A stretch of DNA of 17,254 nucleotides from JAHJDR01 sp964609965 (GTDB taxonomy: Bacteria > UBA10199 > JADGCS01): the NCBI GenBank assembly GCA_964609965.1, contig CAZSTS010000031.1, positions 1 to 17,254 of the forward strand, given 5' to 3'. Below the pieces are notes generated by a model. The model saw only the letters and a program-made list of their open reading frames with translations. It did not search any database and was not told where the DNA came from. Position numbers and translations under genes: made by a program. Shown here in pieces: positions 14,399-17,254 of this stretch; position 1 is the stretch's first letter, and every line of letters starts with the position of its first letter.

Positions 14399-15990
14399 TT
14401 AATTTTCAACCCGTCGCAATCTAACAAGGCCTACTAGCATAATAAATGTCATGATTAACATTAAACTTGAATTCTTGGAATACACGCTTGTGCTTAAAGA
14501 ACAACCACTACTTGATGAGGCTTCGCCATCAACGCTTGGACTAGGCTCTTCGTCAACATCTAAAATCCCATCACCATCATCGTCATCATCAGCATTATCA
14601 CCAATACNNNNNNNNNNNNNNNNNNNNNNNNNNNNNNNNNNNNNNNNNNNNNNNNNNNNNNNNNNNNNNNNNNNNNNNNNNNNNNNNNNNNNNNNNNNNN
14701 NNNNNNNGGATCATCAGGAAACGCATCTTCGTCATCCATAATAAGATCGCCATCACGATCAGGCTCGATTTCATCTGCTGGCTCATCATCATCAGCGTCT
14801 GGATCTGGGTCTGTGATCGGATCTGCATCTAGGTCTGTGATTGAATCTGGATCTGGGTCAGTCTCATCTGAAGGACAAGTGTCGCTAGTTGTGGCATCAC
14901 AATCATTATCAATCCCATCTCCGCAGATTTCTGTGGCACCAGGATATACAGAGGCATTGTTATCATCACAGTCAGTACTAACATAGCCATCTTCATCAAA
15001 ATCTATTTCAAATAAATGAATTTCACCATCGGAATTGCCAAGAATGATGTCATTTTTTCCATTACCAGTTACATCTGCAACAAAAGGAACGGACCAGTCT
15101 ATTATGTCAACAGATGCAAAGGTCTCTGTGTCTTCTGAATAACCGCCTTCTCCGTCACCTAAAAACAGCTTCAACTCACCTGAATCATTACCAACAACAA
15201 TATCTGCTTTTCCATCACCATTGATGTCTGCAACAAAAGGTATGGCTGAGCCACCCACATCAATAGACGCAAAAGTGCTTGTGTCTTCTGAATAGCCCCC
15301 AAACCCATCTCCTAAAAACAATTTAAGCTCTCCTGCTCCGTTGCCTACAGTAACATCATTTTTCCCATCAATATTAATATCTGCTACAAAAGGTGCTCCA
15401 TTACCACCAAAATCGATGGATGAAAAAACGCTCGTATCTTCCAAGTATACCCCAGCCCCATCGCCTAGAAACAATCTAAGACTTCCATCGTAACCGGCCA
15501 CAAGAATATCATTGCTTCCATCACTATTAATATCAGCCACAAAAGGCACTGCATTATCTACTGTAGCAAAAGATGATAAAATGTCTGTATTCTGATAATA
15601 TTCTCCCGTTCCATTACCCAAAAACAATTGAAAACCCACTTCATCAATCACCAAGACGTCACTTATTCCATCGCAATTTATATCTGCCACAAATGGCCTA
15701 CTATAAGAATATACAGACGCCGACTCAAATATACTTGTGTTTTCTACATAGCTGCCTGAGCCATTGCCTAAAAATAACCGTAAAGTTACCACTTCGTTTC
15801 CCACAACAATATCAAGGTTATCATCTAGATCAATATCAGCCACAAAAGGAAATGCAAAAGGTTCTTCAATGACCAAAGGCCAGGGATCAATTGCATTTTG
15901 AACAAAACTCATTGCCCATGCCTTCTGAGCAAACAAAACCAAAGAAACAAACAAACAACAAACAACAAATTTCATAATATTCTTTTTCAT
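14399..15990 (-). CDS. Surface protein with FG-GAP/VCBS repeats, MopE-type and TSP3 modules (contains assembly gap)
   Basis: The signal peptide (1-26, LFAQKAWA) is followed by six repeats of about 47 residues built on PFVADINxDGxxDIVVGN...LFLGDGxGxYxEDT, which are FG-GAP/VCBS propeller blades with calcium-type DxDxDG loops. A MopE-type motif (STDCDDNNASVYPG to CGDGIDNDCD), an Asp/Pro linker and TSP3 repeats come next, interrupted by 100 N at 14608-14707. Beyond the gap the frame of the paralog continues: IGDNADDDDDGDGILD, then GCSLSTSVYSK, a hydrophobic segment, RLRR and a TAA at 14401-14399. A naive translation across 100 N ends in the wrong frame. The ATG at 15990 has AGGAG 5 nt upstream; an upstream ATG at 16029 is unlikely because it would place 13 residues before the signal peptide. 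Confidence 0.88.
14559..14974 (-). repeat. Paralogous C-terminal cassette, copy 2 (contains the assembly gap)
   Basis: Counterpart of 12026-12347. The segment on each side of the N run aligns with copy 1, where the corresponding interval is 29 bp (12088-12116). The linker has a 24-bp expansion (ITDLDAD-ITDPDPD instead of a single ITDPDPD). Confidence 0.85.
14608..14707. other. Assembly gap (100 N placeholder)
   Basis: Exactly 100 N inside the duplicated cassette. By alignment with the paralogous copy the true missing length is probably 29 bp, or 29 plus a multiple of 3. It is a scaffold join in a repeat rather than a biological break. Confidence 0.93.
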
Positions 15991-16095
15991 AATATCTCCT
16001 ATATTTTCTATCTCTCTCATAGATTTCATTATTCTAAATATTACTTATATTATCGCATACGCTCCACCCATAGTTTCTTACTTCTTTCAGATAAC

Positions 16096-16111
16096 GCGCA
16101 CAGTTGTGCGC
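16096..16111 (+). promoter_or_regulatory. Operator-like palindrome B, upstream of the FG-GAP gene
   Basis: GCGCACAGTTGTGCGC has 7-bp perfect arms, GCGCACA and TGTGCGC. It lies 106 bp before the FG-GAP start codon, almost the same distance as site A has to its gene. A -10-like GATAAT at 16054-16049 would put the site centre near -61, with no obvious -35 box. The flanking bases ATAAC are identical to those of site C. Confidence 0.8.
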
Positions 16112-16270
16112 AGTGTTTTTCCAAATCAAACAACCCTTGGTCCTTCCTGCCGATAACTATTATTGAGAGAACCAGTGTTAACTCAATTAATATGAGGTAA
16201 TATGACATATTCTATCCGCTCACCCTGGCACCCTAAAGCGGCCAATGCCTTCGCCAATAAGAACAATAAC

Positions 16271-16286
16271 GCGCACTATTGTGCAC
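16271..16286 (+). promoter_or_regulatory. Operator-like palindrome C, upstream of the TIGR02147-family regulator
   Basis: GCGCACTATTGTGCAC, preceded by ATAAC as at site B. It lies 60 bp before the regulator start codon. Sites B and C are in the 356-bp divergent intergenic region (15991-16346), which otherwise holds only AT-rich DNA, weak -10-like boxes and no convincing gene. Confidence 0.78.
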
Positions 16287-16346
16287 ACTTAATCATTGTT
16301 ATTTATGCGAAATCATGGTACTTTTTAAGATAACCAGGAGATTAAT

Positions 16347-17189
16347 ATGCTCAACCTATTTACCTATGTTGATTATCGTCAGTATTTAAAGGATTATTAC
16401 GAAAAACGCTGTGCTGAATCACCAGGCTTTTCTATTAGGAATTTCTCACGCATGGCAGGCTTTGGCGGCCAAAGTTATTTGAAAATGATCATGAATGGTC
16501 AACGAAACCTAAGCCCAAATTCACTAGCCAAATTCCTAAGGGTACTAAAGCTCAATCGCAAAGAATCAAAATACTTCGAAGCATTAGTTTACTTTAACCA
16601 GGCCAAGATCGAACGCGATAAGGACTTTTATTTTGAACGCTTATTAGCCCTCAGGCCAAAGAAAGGCTACTTTCAGCTCGAAAAAGACAGTTTAGAGCTA
16701 TATTCTAACAGATTTTTAGCTATTATCCGTGAAATGGTTGTCTTGCCTCAGTTTATTGAAAATGCCCGCTGGATTGCCAGAAGCCTTAACAATAGAATCA
16801 CGCCACAGAAAGTAAAAGAAGGCATTAACATCTTATTAAGATTGGGTTTTTTGACAAAAAACAAAAAAGGAAGGCTCAAACAACACCGTGGTACATTGGC
16901 CACAAAGCCCTATGAGGCCTCATTAGAATTATGTAATTTTCATCGTACTGTACTCAATGATGCTAAAGATGCTATAATAGGAGGATCACAGGAATCAAAG
17001 GAGTTCATTACCGTAACAATACCAGTAGCTAATGAAACAATTCCTGAAATTAAAGAAGTATTGACTCGCTGCCGAGATGAGATTGTTGACATTGTTAACA
17101 AAGACAAAAGGAAATATAGTGAGGTTTATCAAATCAACTTACTGTTATTTCCTGTAACACAAACAAAGAACCAAAAAAGTTTAACATGA
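16347..17189 (+). CDS. TIGR02147/DUF4423-family transcriptional regulator
   Basis: The 280-residue protein matches the layout of the TIGR02147 family, expanded in Bdellovibrio- and Fibrobacter-like bacteria. It starts with the family's FTYVDYRQYLKDYYEKR (5-21), followed by a helix-turn-helix-like region (about 29-70, FSIRNFSRMAGFGGQSYLKMIMNGQRNLSPNSLAKFL) and a C-terminal DUF4423 region including a second winged-helix-like segment (ITPQKVKEGINILLRLGFLTKN). No signal peptide or membrane segment is seen. The start has AGGAG 6 nt before the ATG. It is divergent from the FG-GAP/Cys-rich gene pair, and the same palindrome lies before both it and its surface-protein neighbours, which suggests local control and autoregulation. 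DNA binding by this protein is inferred from the family. Confidence 0.87.
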   Translation: MLNLFTYVDYRQYLKDYYEKRCAESPGFSIRNFSRMAGFGGQSYLKMIMNGQRNLSPNSLAKFLRVLKLNRKESKYFEALVYFNQAKIERDKDFYFERLLALRPKKGYFQLEKDSLELYSNRFLAIIREMVVLPQFIENARWIARSLNNRITPQKVKEGINILLRLGFLTKNKKGRLKQHRGTLATKPYEASLELCNFHRTVLNDAKDAIIGGSQESKEFITVTIPVANETIPEIKEVLTRCRDEIVDIVNKDKRKYSEVYQINLLLFPVTQTKNQKSLT

Positions 17190-17254
17190 GAAACTCAATT
17201 TTTGAGAGCGTAAAATATTTTGTGTAAACTGAACCATGTTGTTAAACGACCACA

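Noticed and set aside
16202..16333. 43-codon frame upstream of the regulator, preceded by GAGGT
   Set aside because: It spans operator C and the expected promoter region, has no recognisable features, and the Shine-Dalgarno match is short. It cannot be excluded as a leader peptide but is not supported.
17190..17225. Possible terminator after the regulator gene (CTCAA/TTGAG)
   Set aside because: The stem is only 5 bp, AT-rich, and not followed by a continuous T-run.
1..17254. CRISPR array, insertion sequence or prophage genes
   Set aside because: No regularly spaced direct repeats, transposase, integrase or phage structural genes are seen. The only mobile element supported is the group I intron.

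Overview
The window looks like a chromosomal piece of a Gram-negative bacterium with moderate to low G+C. A deltaproteobacterial or Bdellovibrionota-like lineage fits best. The reasons are a TIGR02147/DUF4423-type regulator, secreted proteins with MopE-type metal-binding motifs, thrombospondin-type-3 and CSLREA/FG-GAP modules, Cys-rich small secreted proteins, a lipoprotein, and the mnmE/mnmG/cmoB tRNA-modification set. This assignment is an inference from gene content only.

Region 1 (1-4563, all leftward) holds tRNA genes and tRNA-modification genes. An initiator tRNA-fMet(CAU) gene is split in its anticodon loop by a 659-nt group I intron that encodes a PD-(D/E)XK homing endonuclease like I-Ssp6803I. 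The ribozyme core can be folded by hand: IGS/P1/P10, P2, P3, P4, P6a, P7, P8 and P9 all pair. The endonuclease reading frame runs from the P1 loop through much of that core and stops exactly between P7 and P3'. The tRNA has its own promoter and terminator. Upstream lie mnmG and mnmE, separated by a 140-bp palindromic element with perfect 10-bp terminal inverted repeats and by a terminator-like hairpin.

Region 2 (4709-8539) holds a small secreted protein (+), then a leftward unit of an exported FKBP prolyl isomerase, cmoB (TAA-ATG junction) and a DUF455 ferritin-like protein. A rightward lipoprotein follows, with a good sigma70-type promoter and a bidirectional terminator. Together mnmE, mnmG and cmoB mean that three wobble-uridine modification genes lie within about 6 kb.

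Region 3 (8623-11868) holds a membrane-anchored pentapeptide-repeat protein, an unrecognised 154-residue protein, and a lysine 6-dehydrogenase/saccharopine-dehydrogenase-like oxidoreductase. The 3' end of the last overlaps the following convergent gene by 23 bp.

Region 4 (11846-17189) is a surface-protein locus. It has a CSLREA/beta-helix protein, a Cys-rich secreted protein and an FG-GAP/VCBS-repeat protein (containing a 100-N assembly gap), all leftward, with a divergent TIGR02147-family regulator. The two large proteins share a nearly identical C-terminal cassette (MopE motif, Asp-rich linker, TSP3 repeats) and a matching C-terminal tag: Cys-Ser-Leu, a hydrophobic segment, then Arg-rich residues. 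Three copies of a 16-bp palindrome, GCGCACNNTTGTGCNC, lie upstream of exactly three transcription starts: the CSLREA gene, the FG-GAP gene and the regulator itself. The likely model is a small regulon in which the TIGR02147 protein controls its neighbours and itself through this operator. The site-to-protein assignment is an inference.
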